The notes: generated by a model from the sequence alone, not told the origin. A stretch of 64,000 nucleotides of DNA from Texcoconibacillus texcoconensis (GCF_014202575.1 NZ_JACHHB010000014.1:35509-99508), one strand, 5' to 3'; counted from the first letter of the stretch, positions 1-8,822 are shown. Translations and numbers: made by a program.

Positions 1-622
1 GTTGCCATCTGAATGGTCTTGTTGTTGTGTTGTGTGCGTCTGATGCGATTAGGTGTGTTAGGTTGTGTGTGATGAGTTGTTCTGTGAATTTTTTGATTTT
101 TTTGCCGAAGTGGCCGGTGATGCTTGATGTTGTGATTTGTGTGACGGCGCCGGCTTTGACGAGATTGTATAGGATGTCTGGGTTGTCGATGAGTTCTGTG
201 TTTCTTTCGGGATGGACGATGACGGGTACGACGCCTGTGAGTTGGATGTCGTACAGTAGTTGGCTTGTGAACCGTGGGACATGGTTTGATGGTAGTTCGA
301 CGAATACGTATTCGTGTGCGTTGGCTACCGTTAGGATGTCGCCGGTTTCGAGGCCTTCTACCATTTCACCGTGAATGCGTGCTTCTTGTCCTGGAATGAT
401 GTCGACGTTGATGTTTTCTTTTTTTAGTATGGCGTTGAGTTCGTCTGTTTTTCTTAGGATGTTGATGTGTGTGTTTTCGTATGTTGGTACGTTGTGGTGA
501 GGGGTGGTAATGATGGTGGTGATCCCCTCACGTTCTGCTTCTTTGGCTAGTTTGATGCTGTCTGCGAGTCTTGTTGGTCCGTCGTCGACTTCCGGGAGTA
601 TATGACAGTGACAATCGATCAT
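1..622 (-). CDS. ywqE: YwqE/CpsB-type tyrosine-protein phosphatase (PHP superfamily), cut by the window edge
   Basis: The minus-strand reading frame starts at 622 (ATG, with GGAAGGGG upstream) and stays open to base 1, so the 3' end is missing; 207 codons are visible. It begins MIDCHCHILPEVDDGP, the metal-binding HxH of the CpsB/CapC/YwqE manganese-dependent phosphotyrosine phosphatases, and later shows TTPHHN, PGQEARIH, VIVHPERN and IASDAHN in the family order. Such enzymes remove phosphate from the BY-kinase and its substrates. The kinase and its membrane modulator lie directly upstream on the same strand, as in ywqC-ywqD-ywqE of B. subtilis. The family call is firm; only the C-terminus is unseen. 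Confidence 0.9.
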   Translation of the reverse strand, partial: MIDCHCHILPEVDDGPTRLADSIKLAKEAEREGITTIITTPHHNVPTYENTHINILRKTDELNAILKKENINVDIIPGQEARIHGEMVEGLETGDILTVANAHEYVFVELPSNHVPRFTSQLLYDIQLTGVVPVIVHPERNTELIDNPDILYNLVKAGAVTQITTSSITGHFGKKIKKFTEQLITHNLTHLIASDAHNTTTRPFRWQ

Positions 623-667
623 CTCGTCGTCCCCTTCCGTGTGAATCTATGGTGTGTTCTGATATTT

Positions 668-723
668 AATGATGAATTTTTGATGATGAATTTTTGATGA
701 TGGATTCTTGATGATGGTTTCTC
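668..723. repeat. 14-bp direct repeat, four degenerate copies
   Basis: In the gap between the phosphatase and kinase genes the unit GATGATGAATTTTT occurs about four times in a row, the last two copies diverged (GATGATGGATTCTT and GATGATGGTTTCTC). It is a local slippage-type repeat with no evident function. Confidence 0.7.
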
Positions 724-797
724 GCTGATGCACCAGGAATATTTTACCATATTTTCATAGAATTGAAAGGGTGCAGGTGGAAAATTTTGGTGTTTTT

Positions 798-1502
798 TTA
801 TTTTCCACCGTAGTAATAGTAATAATGGCCTTGACGTTTCTCTCGTTGGTTTAAGACGACGCCTAGAATGTTGCCGTTGGCGGCGTCGAGTAGTTCTTTT
901 GCTTTTTCGGCTTCTTCTTTTTCGGTTTTGCCACTGGCGGCGACGAGGATTGTGCCGTCGCATTGGTTGGCGAGTACTTGCGCGTCGGTGACGGCGAGTA
1001 CGGGTGGTGTGTCGATGATGACGTGTGTGTATTCGGTTTGTGCTTCTTCTAGTAGTGCGTTCATCCTACGTGAGCCGAGGAGTTCGGCTGGGTTGGGCGG
1101 GATAGGCCCGCTCGTTAAAAGATCGAGATGAGCGATGTCGGTTTGTTGGATCGCTTCTTCGAATGTCGTTTGCTCAGATAGAACCGTTGTGAGTCCTTGT
1201 AAGTTACGGCGCTCAAATGTATAGTGTGACGTCGGTTTTCTTAAGTCGGCGTCGATGAGCAGTGTCGGTTGTTCTTGTTGGGCCATGACGGTTGCCAGGT
1301 TGGCTGCGGTCGTCGACTTTCCTTCGGATGGTCCGGTTGACGTGACGACGATCGTATCGATGGATGAGTCGATGCTTGCAAACTGGATGTTTGTCCGAAT
1401 TGTTCGGTATTGCTCGGCGACTGGTGATTTCGGGTCGTAATGGGAGATCAGGCTCCGTTGTGTTTCGTCTAGTGTGCGTTTTGATTTCTTTTTGAAGATC
1501 AT
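798..1502 (-). CDS. ywqD: CpsD/CapB-type BY-kinase (YwqD-like protein tyrosine kinase)
   Basis: 234 residues, close to the usual size of cytosolic Gram-positive BY-kinases. Walker A (GPSEGKSTTAANLA) lies near residue 58, Walker A' (LLIDADLRKP) near 82, and Walker B (VIIDTPPV) near 163. The C-terminus ends in a tyrosine cluster (GHYYYYYGGK), the autophosphorylation site of this family. It needs a membrane activator, which is the next gene: its ATG overlaps the stop of the YwqC-like gene by 4 nt (1499-1502), so the two are probably translationally coupled. Likely roles are control of exopolysaccharide synthesis and phosphorylation of UDP-glucose dehydrogenases or SSB, as known for the family; the substrates here are not visible. 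Confidence 0.92.
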   Translation of the reverse strand: MIFKKKSKRTLDETQRSLISHYDPKSPVAEQYRTIRTNIQFASIDSSIDTIVVTSTGPSEGKSTTAANLATVMAQQEQPTLLIDADLRKPTSHYTFERRNLQGLTTVLSEQTTFEEAIQQTDIAHLDLLTSGPIPPNPAELLGSRRMNALLEEAQTEYTHVIIDTPPVLAVTDAQVLANQCDGTILVAASGKTEKEEAEKAKELLDAANGNILGVVLNQREKRQGHYYYYYGGK

Positions 1503-2245
1503 GCTGATTCCCTCCCTTTCCTGTTGCTACGGCTCAATTCGGTGTTTGCTACTTCTGATTTGCTAGTTTTCACCTCGGGTGTTTCTTCGTCGATGACTGA
1601 AACGCTGCCTAAGATCGGTAGGCCGAGTGTGTCTTCGACGTCTTGTTCGTTTCGAAGTGATTGGTCGAGAAATTCTAGTAAAAAGGCAAGTCCTACTGCG
1701 GTCATGAGTCCAACGACGAACGCGATCGCCATGTTGAGTGGCGGGTTCGGGCTGACTGGCGTTGGTTGTTCGCCGAGGTCTGCTGATGCGAGCACGTAAA
1801 TGTTGTCCACATTGAGTAGGTTTGGCATTTCTTGTTCGAAGATGCCAGCTGTGGCGTTGGCGATGTCTGTCGCGCGTGCTGGATTGGTGTCCTCAACGCT
1901 GATGTTGACAACTTGTGAGTCTCCTTCGCGTTGGACGTTGATCTCTGGCGTGTTCTCAAGTCCGAGTTCTTCTTCGACTTGGTCGAGGATGTACGGACTT
2001 TGTAGGATGACGTTGTATGTATCGATGTATTCTGAGTCTGAGCCGAATGAAGCAGAGTCTAGGATCGATGATGCTGTGGCTGCTTCACTGACGAGTACTT
2101 GTGTTGTTGTTTCATAGCGCGGTGTGAGCATAAAGTAGCTGATGATTGCGCTTGCTGCAACGGCTAATAGTGTGATTGATATGATAAGGCCAAGGCGCTT
2201 TTTTAGTGTTTCGTATATTTCTTTTAAACTAATTGTTTCTTCCAT
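1499..2245 (-). CDS. ywqC: Wzz/YwqC-type polysaccharide co-polymerase, BY-kinase activator
   Basis: I place the start at 2245 (METISLKEIY-like start, MEETISLKEIY) because GGAGG lies 7 nt upstream; an in-frame ATG at 2284 lacks a ribosome site. The 248-residue protein has two membrane segments, about residues 17-40 (LGLIISITLLAVAASAII) and about 165-190 (NMAIAFVVGLMTAVGLAF), flanking an extracellular Wzz domain, with a short Ser/Glu-rich cytosolic tail that would contact the kinase. It is first in the minus-strand order ywqC-ywqD-ywqE. Such proteins set polysaccharide chain length and switch on the partner kinase. A 21-bp repeat array lies upstream, between this gene and the next. Confidence 0.9.
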   Translation of the reverse strand: MEETISLKEIYETLKKRLGLIISITLLAVAASAIISYFMLTPRYETTTQVLVSEAATASSILDSASFGSDSEYIDTYNVILQSPYILDQVEEELGLENTPEINVQREGDSQVVNISVEDTNPARATDIANATAGIFEQEMPNLLNVDNIYVLASADLGEQPTPVSPNPPLNMAIAFVVGLMTAVGLAFLLEFLDQSLRNEQDVEDTLGLPILGSVSVIDEETPEVKTSKSEVANTELSRSNRKGRESA

Positions 2246-2442
2246 GGTGATCCTCCAGAGTATTTGGGATATCGAAATTACCATCTAGGTCGAAAGTTTA
2301 TAGAACATTTTCCCCAATGTCGACAGATTCGACAAAACTTGTCATTTATTCCATATAATAGACACAGAGATTTGTCGAAGGGTTGGGTTGAGTTGGTTGG
2401 TCGTGGTGATTCGTTTTGCACAGGATTTTTTTCGGTATGCAC

Positions 2443-2772
2443 GCGTTTTTTCGTTCAGGTGAACTGATTTTTCCTTCAGGTAGAGCGTTTTTTCGTTCAG
2501 GTGAAATGGTTTTTCCTTCAGGTAGAGCATTTTTTCGATCAGGTGAACTGATTTTTCCTTCAGGTAGAGTATTTTTCGGTCAGGTGAACTGGTTTTTCCT
2601 TCAGGTAGAGCGTTTTTTCATCAGGTGAACTGGTTTTTCCTTCAGGTAGAGCATTTTTCGGTCAGGTGAACTGATTTTTCCTTCAGGTAGAGCGTTTTTT
2701 CGGACAGGTGAACTGATTTTTCCTTCAGGTAGAGCATTTTTCGATCAGGTGAACTGGTTTTCCTTCAGGTGA
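2443..2772 (+). repeat. 21-bp tandem repeat array 1 (TTTTTCCTTCAGGT family)
   Basis: About 16 units of 20-22 bp. Units alternate between two forms: CGNTCAGGTGAACTG and CCTTCAGGTAGAGCR, giving a 42-bp higher-order period not seen clearly in the other arrays. The array fills the gap between two co-directional minus-strand genes and ends 6 bp before the stop of the next gene. The core TTTTTC-NN-TCAGGT is on the + strand. Confidence 0.95.
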
Positions 2773-2777
2773 GGCTT

Positions 2778-3434
2778 CTACCTTACTTCTAAGATTTGTT
2801 CGACGGCTTGGCGGCGGCGTTCGTCTTTTTCGGTTTCGTAGATGTTGCGGAATTCTTGGGCTTTGGCTGCGTCGTAGTCGTTTTCTTCTAGTGTGTTTTC
2901 AAGTTCGGTGTAAACGGCGTCGAAGCGTTCGTCGGCTTCGTTTTCGTATTGGTCGACGATGTCAATATAGTCGGCTTGGAGTTCGGATTCGGTTTTGTCG
3001 AGTTCGCCGGCTTGGAGTAGCTCATAGTCTTGGGTCATTTCTGAGACGAGTGTGTCGACGCGTTCGTATTCTTCGGCTGCGAGTTCTTCGAAGCGTTGGA
3101 AATAGGTTTCTTCGATGTCGACGAGTTCTTTGGTGTTCGATTCACTTTCAGATTCAGTGCTAGCTTGTCCTTCATTTGAGGATGAGTCGGATGAATCGGA
3201 TGAATCGGATGAGTCGGTTTCAGATTCTTCGGTTTGGTCACCATCGTTGCTTTCGGCATCGTCGTCGGTAAAGCGTTCGCTTTCGAGTTCGGTGTCGTTG
3301 GATGCTCGGTCGCTTTCTAGCATGGTTGATGCTTCGCTTGCTTGGCGGTCGAGTTCGTTTTGCCAGTAGGTGTTGCCGAAGGCAACGAGGGCGATGGTTG
3401 CGATGATGATGGTGATGATGGACCATTTTTTCAT
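2778..3434 (-). CDS. Exported or membrane-anchored acidic protein of unknown function
   Basis: 218 residues. An N-terminal hydrophobic segment (IITIIIATIALVAFGNTYW, residues 5-23) acts as signal anchor; there is no lipobox Cys. Residues about 45-105 are a low-complexity Ser/Asp/Glu linker containing a run of SSD repeats, and residues about 110-218 look like an all-helical domain rich in Glu, Asp, Ala and Tyr (for example FQRFEELAAEEYERVDTL). No family recognised. It ends against repeat array 1 and precedes an SLH protein gene on the same strand. The acidity fits a protein exposed outside the cell in a salty habitat. Confidence 0.7.
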   Translation of the reverse strand: MKKWSIITIIIATIALVAFGNTYWQNELDRQASEASTMLESDRASNDTELESERFTDDDAESNDGDQTEESETDSSDSSDSSDSSSNEGQASTESESESNTKELVDIEETYFQRFEELAAEEYERVDTLVSEMTQDYELLQAGELDKTESELQADYIDIVDQYENEADERFDAVYTELENTLEENDYDAAKAQEFRNIYETEKDERRRQAVEQILEVR

Positions 3435-3537
3435 TCTGGATTCCTCACTTTTTCGTTGGTGTCGGTTGTCGAATGGATCGTCTTGTTACTGTGTGCTGAT
3501 TCATGGCGTGATGTGTGGTGAAAACGAAAGCTGTCCG

Positions 3538-4638
3538 TTATTCGACATGGACTGGTATTTGTATTGGTGTTTGGTTGCCGTCATCGTCGGTGAGATGGCC
3601 GCGGGCGGTGAAGTCGCCTTGGGCGTCGCGGATGAGGTCGATGTCGGCGTCTAGGTCGCTTAGGAATTGGGCGACGGATAGTTCGTTGGTGCCTTCTGAT
3701 AGTTCTTGTGGTTGTTCTAGGTCGCTGGTTGGTGCGTTTGTGAATTCGAGTGTGCTGTCTTTGCTGACGTCGATGGTGCCACTTGTGATTTCGTCTTCGC
3801 CGTCGAGGTGGGTGAGGTCGAAAGTAAGGGTGTTGTCTTGGGTGTCGGCTTCGATGGTTTCACCTGCGGCGGTTGTCATGGTTGCGGTGGTTGCTTCTGG
3901 TGGTGTGGTGTCGTCGGTGTCTCCGCTTCCATTGTTGTTATCAGGTTCGTCGGTTTCGTCAGTGTTTTCATCGTTGTCACGTTGGTCATCGTTTTCACCG
4001 TCGTCATCGTCGTTTCGGTCGTCTTCGGTGGTTAGGGCGCGGTGTAGGAAGACGGCGAATTCGGCGCGGGTGACGTTGGCTTTTGGTTCGTATTGGTTGT
4101 TGCTGCGTCCTTCGGTTAGGCCGTGGTGGTACAGGGTGATGATGTTTTCTTGGTGTGAGTGGTTGGCCTCTTGGATGTCGGTGAGTGTGTCATTGTCTTT
4201 TGCTTTTGGTTCTAGGTCAAATGAGCGGACGAGGACGGTGGCCATTTCTTCTCTTGTTAAGGGATTGGTTGGGTTGAATTCGTTGTGTGTGTTCCCTTGG
4301 AAGATGCCGGCTGCTGTTGTTAGGTGGACGGCATCGGTGTAATATGCGTCTTCGTCGATGTCTGTAAAGTTGGTTTCGGTTTGGTCGGTTGGTTCGTCTA
4401 GGTCTAGGGCGCGTGTGAACATGGTTGCTGCGTCGGCGCGGTCAATGTTGTTGTCGGGTTTGAATGTGTCGTCTGGGTAGCCGGTGATGACTTCGGCGTC
4501 GACGAGGGTTTGGATTTCTTGTTTGGCGAAGTGGTCGTCGGCGATGTCTGTGAATGTATCGTTGGCAGTGACGGTCGTTGCTGGTATGGCTAGAATGGCT
4601 ACGAGTGCGATGGTTGTGATTGGTTTCGTGATGTTCAT
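3538..4638 (-). CDS. Secreted SLH-domain protein, three N-terminal SLH repeats
   Basis: I start at 4638 (MNITKPITTIALVAILA), after AAAGGAGGGA about 11 nt upstream, because this gives a clean signal peptide cut near residue 26; a longer frame to 4731 adds no domain. The 366-residue protein has three SLH repeats at about 27-80, 83-145 and 150-205 (ITGYPDDTFKPDNNIDRADA is typical), so it should bind pyruvylated wall polymer. A very acidic Asp/Asn linker follows (about 208-255), then an unrecognised beta-rich C-terminal domain. Wobble bases are almost all A or C in the coding strand, part of the strong strand skew of this stretch. Confidence 0.85.
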   Translation of the reverse strand: MNITKPITTIALVAILAIPATTVTANDTFTDIADDHFAKQEIQTLVDAEVITGYPDDTFKPDNNIDRADAATMFTRALDLDEPTDQTETNFTDIDEDAYYTDAVHLTTAAGIFQGNTHNEFNPTNPLTREEMATVLVRSFDLEPKAKDNDTLTDIQEANHSHQENIITLYHHGLTEGRSNNQYEPKANVTRAEFAVFLHRALTTEDDRNDDDDGENDDQRDNDENTDETDEPDNNNGSGDTDDTTPPEATTATMTTAAGETIEADTQDNTLTFDLTHLDGEDEITSGTIDVSKDSTLEFTNAPTSDLEQPQELSEGTNELSVAQFLSDLDADIDLIRDAQGDFTARGHLTDDDGNQTPIQIPVHVE

Positions 4639-4732
4639 TTGGATGGCTCCCTCCTTTGTTGGATTGTTGGTTTTGGTGAGTGTTCTCGGTGCGTTGCAAT
4701 GTGACGCAATGTCGCTTGTGGTGACAACCAAT

Positions 4733-4796
4733 AAAAAGGCTGACTTAGGCTGGGCTCTCGTTGGTGAGAGCGCCTGGCCCTGTGTGTCAGCCTTTC
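4733..4796 (-). terminator. Rho-independent terminator of the 678-residue SLH gene
   Basis: AAAGGCTGAC pairs with GTCAGCCTTT around a loop that holds a second small hairpin (GCTCTCGTTGGTGAGAGC). Read on the minus strand it ends in TTTTT and lies about 40 bp after the stop at 4834. Confidence 0.75.
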
Positions 4797-4833
4797 TGGC
4801 GTTACGGTTGGTTACGGCGACGTGTGTTTTCGT

Positions 4834-6870
4834 CTAGTTGATGAAGTCGACTTCTTGTAAGAATCGGTCGATGAGTGCGGCCATTTCAGCTCTTGTTGTG
4901 TTGTCTTTTGGTAAGAGTTGGTTATGGTCGTCACCGTTCATGATTTCTGTTTGGATGAGTGTTTCGATGTGCTCATCCGCATAGTCTGCGATGTCTGTGT
5001 GATCTGTATAGTCTGTGAGCTGAAGGTCTTCATCGAGTTCTGGTTCGTGAGCGATGTAGTCGATGGCACGGCTGATCATTGTTGCCGCTTCTTCACGTGT
5101 AACGTCTTCGTTCGGTGTGAACGTGCCGTTTGCGTGTCCTTCGATAATGCCTGTTTCAACTGCTGGCATGATTTCGTCGACGAACCATTCGCTGCCGTCA
5201 ACGTCTGTAAATTGTTCGTTGTAGGTTTCTGTTGTTGCAAGGCCTAGGCTGCGAGTTAGGACCGTAGCTAGTTCGGCTCTTGTCATGTTTGATTCTGGCT
5301 TGAAGGTGTTGTCGTTGTACCCTTCAATAATGTATTTTGATGCGAGTTTTTCGATGTTTTCAAGTGCCCAGTCTGACGTGCTGACGTCTGGGAATGATGC
5401 TTCGTTTTCGACAACGACGTATTCGCTGTTGCTGAAGCCTTTGAGTGTTGCTGTGTCTTCATCGATTGTTGTTGGTACGGCTGTGAACGTGCCGTCTTCT
5501 TCGAGGCGGACAGCTGTTGCTGTTTCTTCGTCGAAGTCATCTTCACCGTAAATGTCGCGTTCAACAACGGTGTCGAATTGGTCAAGGTTGATTGTGTCGT
5601 CACCGATTTCCGCTTGAACTTGGAATGTGACTGGTTCGGATGCTGTTGTTAGCTCGTTTTGTTCGGCGACGTCGTTTTCGTCATCGCTTTGGCTCATTGT
5701 GATTGAGAAGCTGACGTCTTCTTCATCTGTATCGAGCACTTGAACTTCAGCTGCTTCGGCGATGTCGGCGCTGAATTCGGATACGCTTGCGCGGAAGGCG
5801 CCGTCATTGGAGCTAACTCCGACTGTTGCGTTTTCGTTGGCGCTACGGATTGTTTCGATTGCGTCAGATGGTAGGCTTAATTGCGCTTGCTCACCTGCTT
5901 CTGTGTCGATGGAGAAGTCGACTTGTTCGATTGGCTCATCGTCGGACGCTGCTTCTTCTAACGCTTCGGATAAGCTTTCAGCGTCAACTGTTGCTGTGAC
6001 TTGCTCTGTGCCGTCTTCTAATGTTTCGGATTCAGTGGAGATACTGTCGTCACCGCTGACAGTGCCTTCTTGTTCATCGGTGGTGTCATCGGAGTCGCTA
6101 GGGCTGGAGCTTCCACCGCCTCCGCCGCCGGAGCTGCCGTCGTCAGCAGGTTGAAAAGCAGTTACTAATACATGTGCCATTGCATCTTTGATTTCATCTT
6201 CATTAAATCCAACCTCAGCAATTAAATCATCACTGATATCTGAGATTTCACTTACACTTAAATCCAATTCATCTTCAAGATGTTCAATCATATCATCGTA
6301 ATCATCTGTGACATTAAGAAGTAATTCAAGGTCAATGTTATCACGGACCCATTCTTCATCCATTCCTTCAACCCAAAGGCTTTCTGCTTTTTCTTCCAAA
6401 TCACTAGCCATACCTAATAGATATGCGACAGTCACTTCCTCTCCGTAACCATCAAACAATTCTTTGAAACTGTCATCATGTCTGTCACGGAATTCTTCAA
6501 TTTTTGAAATAAGTTGATCTTTGTCGGCTTCTACATCATATAGTAGCTCAGCATAATCTTTTGCGATCTCACCTACTGGTCGGGAGACACTTTCCTTTCC
6601 CTCAACTGCATCAACAAAATCTTCAGGAAGGATGTCATCCTCCCATGTTTCAGCATCTAATTTTTTAATCTCTTCACGAAACTCTCTTATTGTATCCTTT
6701 TGACCTTCGTCCATCTCATCGTAAACTTCTACCATACGTTCTGCATAATCTTGGATTTCTTGTTCTGTTTCTGCAGAGACACTAGGTGTGCCTACGAGTG
6801 CAAATGGCACAATAAGTGCGGTTGCAAACATTGAATTTAATGCTTTGTTACTTAGCGGGAGTTTTTTCAT
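4834..6870 (-). CDS. Secreted modular protein: helical N-terminal domain, Gly linker, beta region, three C-terminal SLH repeats
   Basis: 678 residues; ATG at 6870 follows AAGGAG. Signal peptide 1-33 (ends SVSA). Residues about 34-240 form an acidic helical domain (ERMVEVYDEMDEGQKDTIRE) with no recognised family. A Gly6/Ser linker sits near 242-255, then an acidic beta-type region to about 485, then three SLH repeats (about 492-678; IEGYNDNTFKPESNMTRAEL). Base use changes abruptly near position 6150, at the Gly linker: the 5' part is ordinary AT-rich sequence while the 3' part shares the G/T skew of the + strand, which suggests a fusion of two modules with different histories. The protein should be wall-bound through its C-terminus. 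Confidence 0.85.
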   Translation of the reverse strand: MKKLPLSNKALNSMFATALIVPFALVGTPSVSAETEQEIQDYAERMVEVYDEMDEGQKDTIREFREEIKKLDAETWEDDILPEDFVDAVEGKESVSRPVGEIAKDYAELLYDVEADKDQLISKIEEFRDRHDDSFKELFDGYGEEVTVAYLLGMASDLEEKAESLWVEGMDEEWVRDNIDLELLLNVTDDYDDMIEHLEDELDLSVSEISDISDDLIAEVGFNEDEIKDAMAHVLVTAFQPADDGSSGGGGGGSSSPSDSDDTTDEQEGTVSGDDSISTESETLEDGTEQVTATVDAESLSEALEEAASDDEPIEQVDFSIDTEAGEQAQLSLPSDAIETIRSANENATVGVSSNDGAFRASVSEFSADIAEAAEVQVLDTDEEDVSFSITMSQSDDENDVAEQNELTTASEPVTFQVQAEIGDDTINLDQFDTVVERDIYGEDDFDEETATAVRLEEDGTFTAVPTTIDEDTATLKGFSNSEYVVVENEASFPDVSTSDWALENIEKLASKYIIEGYNDNTFKPESNMTRAELATVLTRSLGLATTETYNEQFTDVDGSEWFVDEIMPAVETGIIEGHANGTFTPNEDVTREEAATMISRAIDYIAHEPELDEDLQLTDYTDHTDIADYADEHIETLIQTEIMNGDDHNQLLPKDNTTRAEMAALIDRFLQEVDFIN

Positions 6871-7183
6871 AGCTCCTTCTTCACTCCTTCTGTTTTTTAT
6901 CCTCGTTCCTATTACATTGTTAGGATTTGAAAATATGTAATTATTTAATCTAAAATAGAAAACATTTCCGTTTCACCATCATTACTAATGGTATTAAATA
7001 AGTAATAGGAAATCAATACCAATCTACAATTTTTGGATATTCATAGGGTCGAAAGGCGGTTATGACGAGGTTAGACTGGGATGATTATTTTTCGACAATT
7101 CGTTCGTTTTATTTCAAAATATGAATGAAAATAACTTTCGCTTCTGGTGTTATTGGTGATGGTTTATCACCTATGAAATAGAA

Positions 7184-8032
7184 ATGGATGGCGCGATGAT
7201 TCATACAAATGAGGTTATGTCGCTAGAACAAGGGTTTGATACGGGTTACGATGAGCCGAGGTATACTTTTGATGGTGATGTCGTTTCTGAGGAATTATAT
7301 AATGAGAAACATGATTCATATTATGAGCGTCTTGAGGAAGTTGATACGGGAAGTGTTTCGATTACGGGTCGTGATGTGGTCAATTTTCAACGAAACACTG
7401 TCAATGTTGGCAAGATCGGTGAGTTGATTGATTCGTTTGAGTCAACGGCTGTCATCGATGAGCCTTCTAATTGGGCGCAGGAAGAGGTTTCTGAGGCGAT
7501 GAATTTAAATCTTGTTCCTGAGCGTTTGCAATATGGATATGAAGATGACATCACTCGTGCTGATTTTAGCGTGTTGGTGGTTCATTTGTTAAAGGAGAAA
7601 ACGGGTCAATCGATTCAAGAGTTGCTGGTTGAACATGATCTGACGTTAGACGTACATACGTTTGATGATACTTCTGATTATGAGGTTCTATCTGCGCATG
7701 CGTTCGGGATTGTGAAGGGGCATGGTGATGGAACGTTTGATCCGGAAGGTGCAATTACGAGGCAGGAAGCTGCTAGTATGCTAACGAAAACGGCTGATGT
7801 GCTTGATTTGGATACTCGTAGTCATATGGATAACCCTGGGTTTTCTGATCAGGATCATATTGCTGACTGGGCAACTGATGATGTTGCTTTTGTTTCGACG
7901 ATGTATGATCGTACGAATGGCCTGGCGATTATGACTGGGACTGGTAACGATCGGTTTAGTCCGCTGGATTCTTATACGCGTGAGCAGTCTTTTATGACTT
8001 TGAAGAGGTTGTTCAATGTGGAGTCATTGTAA
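7184..8032 (+). CDS. SLH-repeat protein lacking a signal peptide, possibly a 5'-truncated remnant
   Basis: 282 residues with three diverged SLH repeats at about 85-145, 150-205 and 215-282 (VKGHGDGTFDPEGAITRQEA is clear; the first and third are weak). No signal peptide can be found: the frame begins MDGAMIHTNEVMSLEQ, the frame upstream closes with TGA at 7157, and no good ribosome site precedes 7184. SLH proteins act outside the cell, so either the export signal has been lost or the start lies in another frame upstream. It runs opposite to the other SLH genes nearby. Treat as a possible pseudogene. Confidence 0.6.
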   Translation: MDGAMIHTNEVMSLEQGFDTGYDEPRYTFDGDVVSEELYNEKHDSYYERLEEVDTGSVSITGRDVVNFQRNTVNVGKIGELIDSFESTAVIDEPSNWAQEEVSEAMNLNLVPERLQYGYEDDITRADFSVLVVHLLKEKTGQSIQELLVEHDLTLDVHTFDDTSDYEVLSAHAFGIVKGHGDGTFDPEGAITRQEAASMLTKTADVLDLDTRSHMDNPGFSDQDHIADWATDDVAFVSTMYDRTNGLAIMTGTGNDRFSPLDSYTREQSFMTLKRLFNVESL

Positions 8033-8151
8033 AGAATGTGACAATGGCATTTTGGATCTGTGATGGATAACGGATCTGTAGGGGCAGCGCTCATCATTGT
8101 GCGGGATTTGTTATGTTCCGTTTGATGAGCGTTTTTTGTTTGGGTGTGGCC

Positions 8152-8412
8152 TGCTTCGGTCAGGTGAAGCGGTTTTTCCTTCAGGTGAAGTGATTTTTCG
8201 ATCAGGTGGAGTGGTTTTTCCTTCAGGTGAGATACTTTTCCCTTCAGGTAGACTGTTTTTCCTTCAGGTTAGACTGTTTTTCCTTCAGGTAGACTGTTTT
8301 TTCCTTCAGGTGAGCTACTTTTTCCTTCAGGTAGACTGTTTTTTCCTTCAGGTGAAGCGGTTTTTCAATCAGGTGAATCAATTTTCCCTTCAAGTGGACT
8401 ACCTTTTCCTTC
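8152..8412 (+). repeat. 21-bp tandem repeat array 2
   Basis: About 13 units of the TTTTTCCTTCAGGT family, the last ones decayed (CCTTCAAGTGG, CCTTCAATCATC). The common variable part here is AGACTGT. It lies downstream of a + strand gene and before a short minus-strand gene, with the core again on the + strand. Confidence 0.95.
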
Positions 8413-8585
8413 AATCATCAGATTCCTTTTCTCAATGACAATCTACCGCCGTTCGTGTTACTGGATTGTTTGTTCTGATTTTCAGAGATTATCTTTCCTA
8501 ATTGATTCCATATTCGTCGTTGTACTAGTTCAATCGTTTACTATGATGCTTTTACGTGTCTGTCAAACACCAATGACTATTTGCA

Positions 8586-8628
8586 CTCAAAAAGACCTCA
8601 TGGGGAAATACATTTCCCATGAGGTCTT
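8586..8628 (-). terminator. Rho-independent terminator of a small minus-strand transcript
   Basis: AAGACCTCATGGG and CCCATGAGGTCTT form a perfect long stem around a short A/T-rich loop; on the minus strand it is followed by TTTTTGAG. It sits 20 bp after the stop of the 38-codon reading frame at 8648-8764 and far from any other minus-strand gene, so it probably ends that transcript. Confidence 0.8.
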
Positions 8629-8647
8629 GCACAAATGAAAAAGGACT

Positions 8648-8764
8648 TTAACATTTCACCGCACCGAAATCGGATATAGAACACACGATCAAGCTTACAA
8701 TCACCATGATTATCGTGATTATGCGATGTTTATATTCCGTTTCATATAAAACTTTTGAATACAC
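8648..8764 (-). CDS. Predicted 38-residue membrane peptide
   Basis: GTG start at 8764 with AAGGAG 5 nt upstream, stop TAA at 8648. The product begins MYSKVLYETEYKHR, continues with about 17 hydrophobic residues (IITIIMVIVSLIVCSIS) and ends DFGAVKC. An extended -10 box (TGATATAAT) lies about 50 bp upstream of the start, and a strong terminator follows the stop, so the gene is a self-contained unit of about 220 nt. The layout recalls type I toxins, pre-peptides of quorum systems, or small regulatory RNAs with a short reading frame, but no family is recognised and no partner gene is adjacent. The transcript is better supported than the peptide. Confidence 0.5.
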   Translation of the reverse strand: MYSKVLYETEYKHRIITIIMVIVSLIVCSISDFGAVKC

Positions 8765-8814
8765 CCGATCTCCTTGAGAAGCTTCGTTTCCATACGATCA
8801 CCATCGTTTCTTTT

Positions 8815-8822
8815 ATTATATC
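8815..8822 (-). promoter_or_regulatory. Extended -10 promoter of the small minus-strand gene
   Basis: TGATATAAT on the minus strand is a TGN-extended consensus -10; no good -35 is present at 17 bp (TTGTTG lies 14 bp upstream). It would start a transcript near 8808 that ends at the 8586-8628 terminator. Confidence 0.5.

Noticed and set aside
3515..4342. Long plus-strand frames opposite the SLH genes (Ser/Val-rich), and similar frames opposite the S-layer, BCCT and NERD genes
   Set aside because: Antisense shadows produced by the biased wobble bases; no start signals and low-complexity products.
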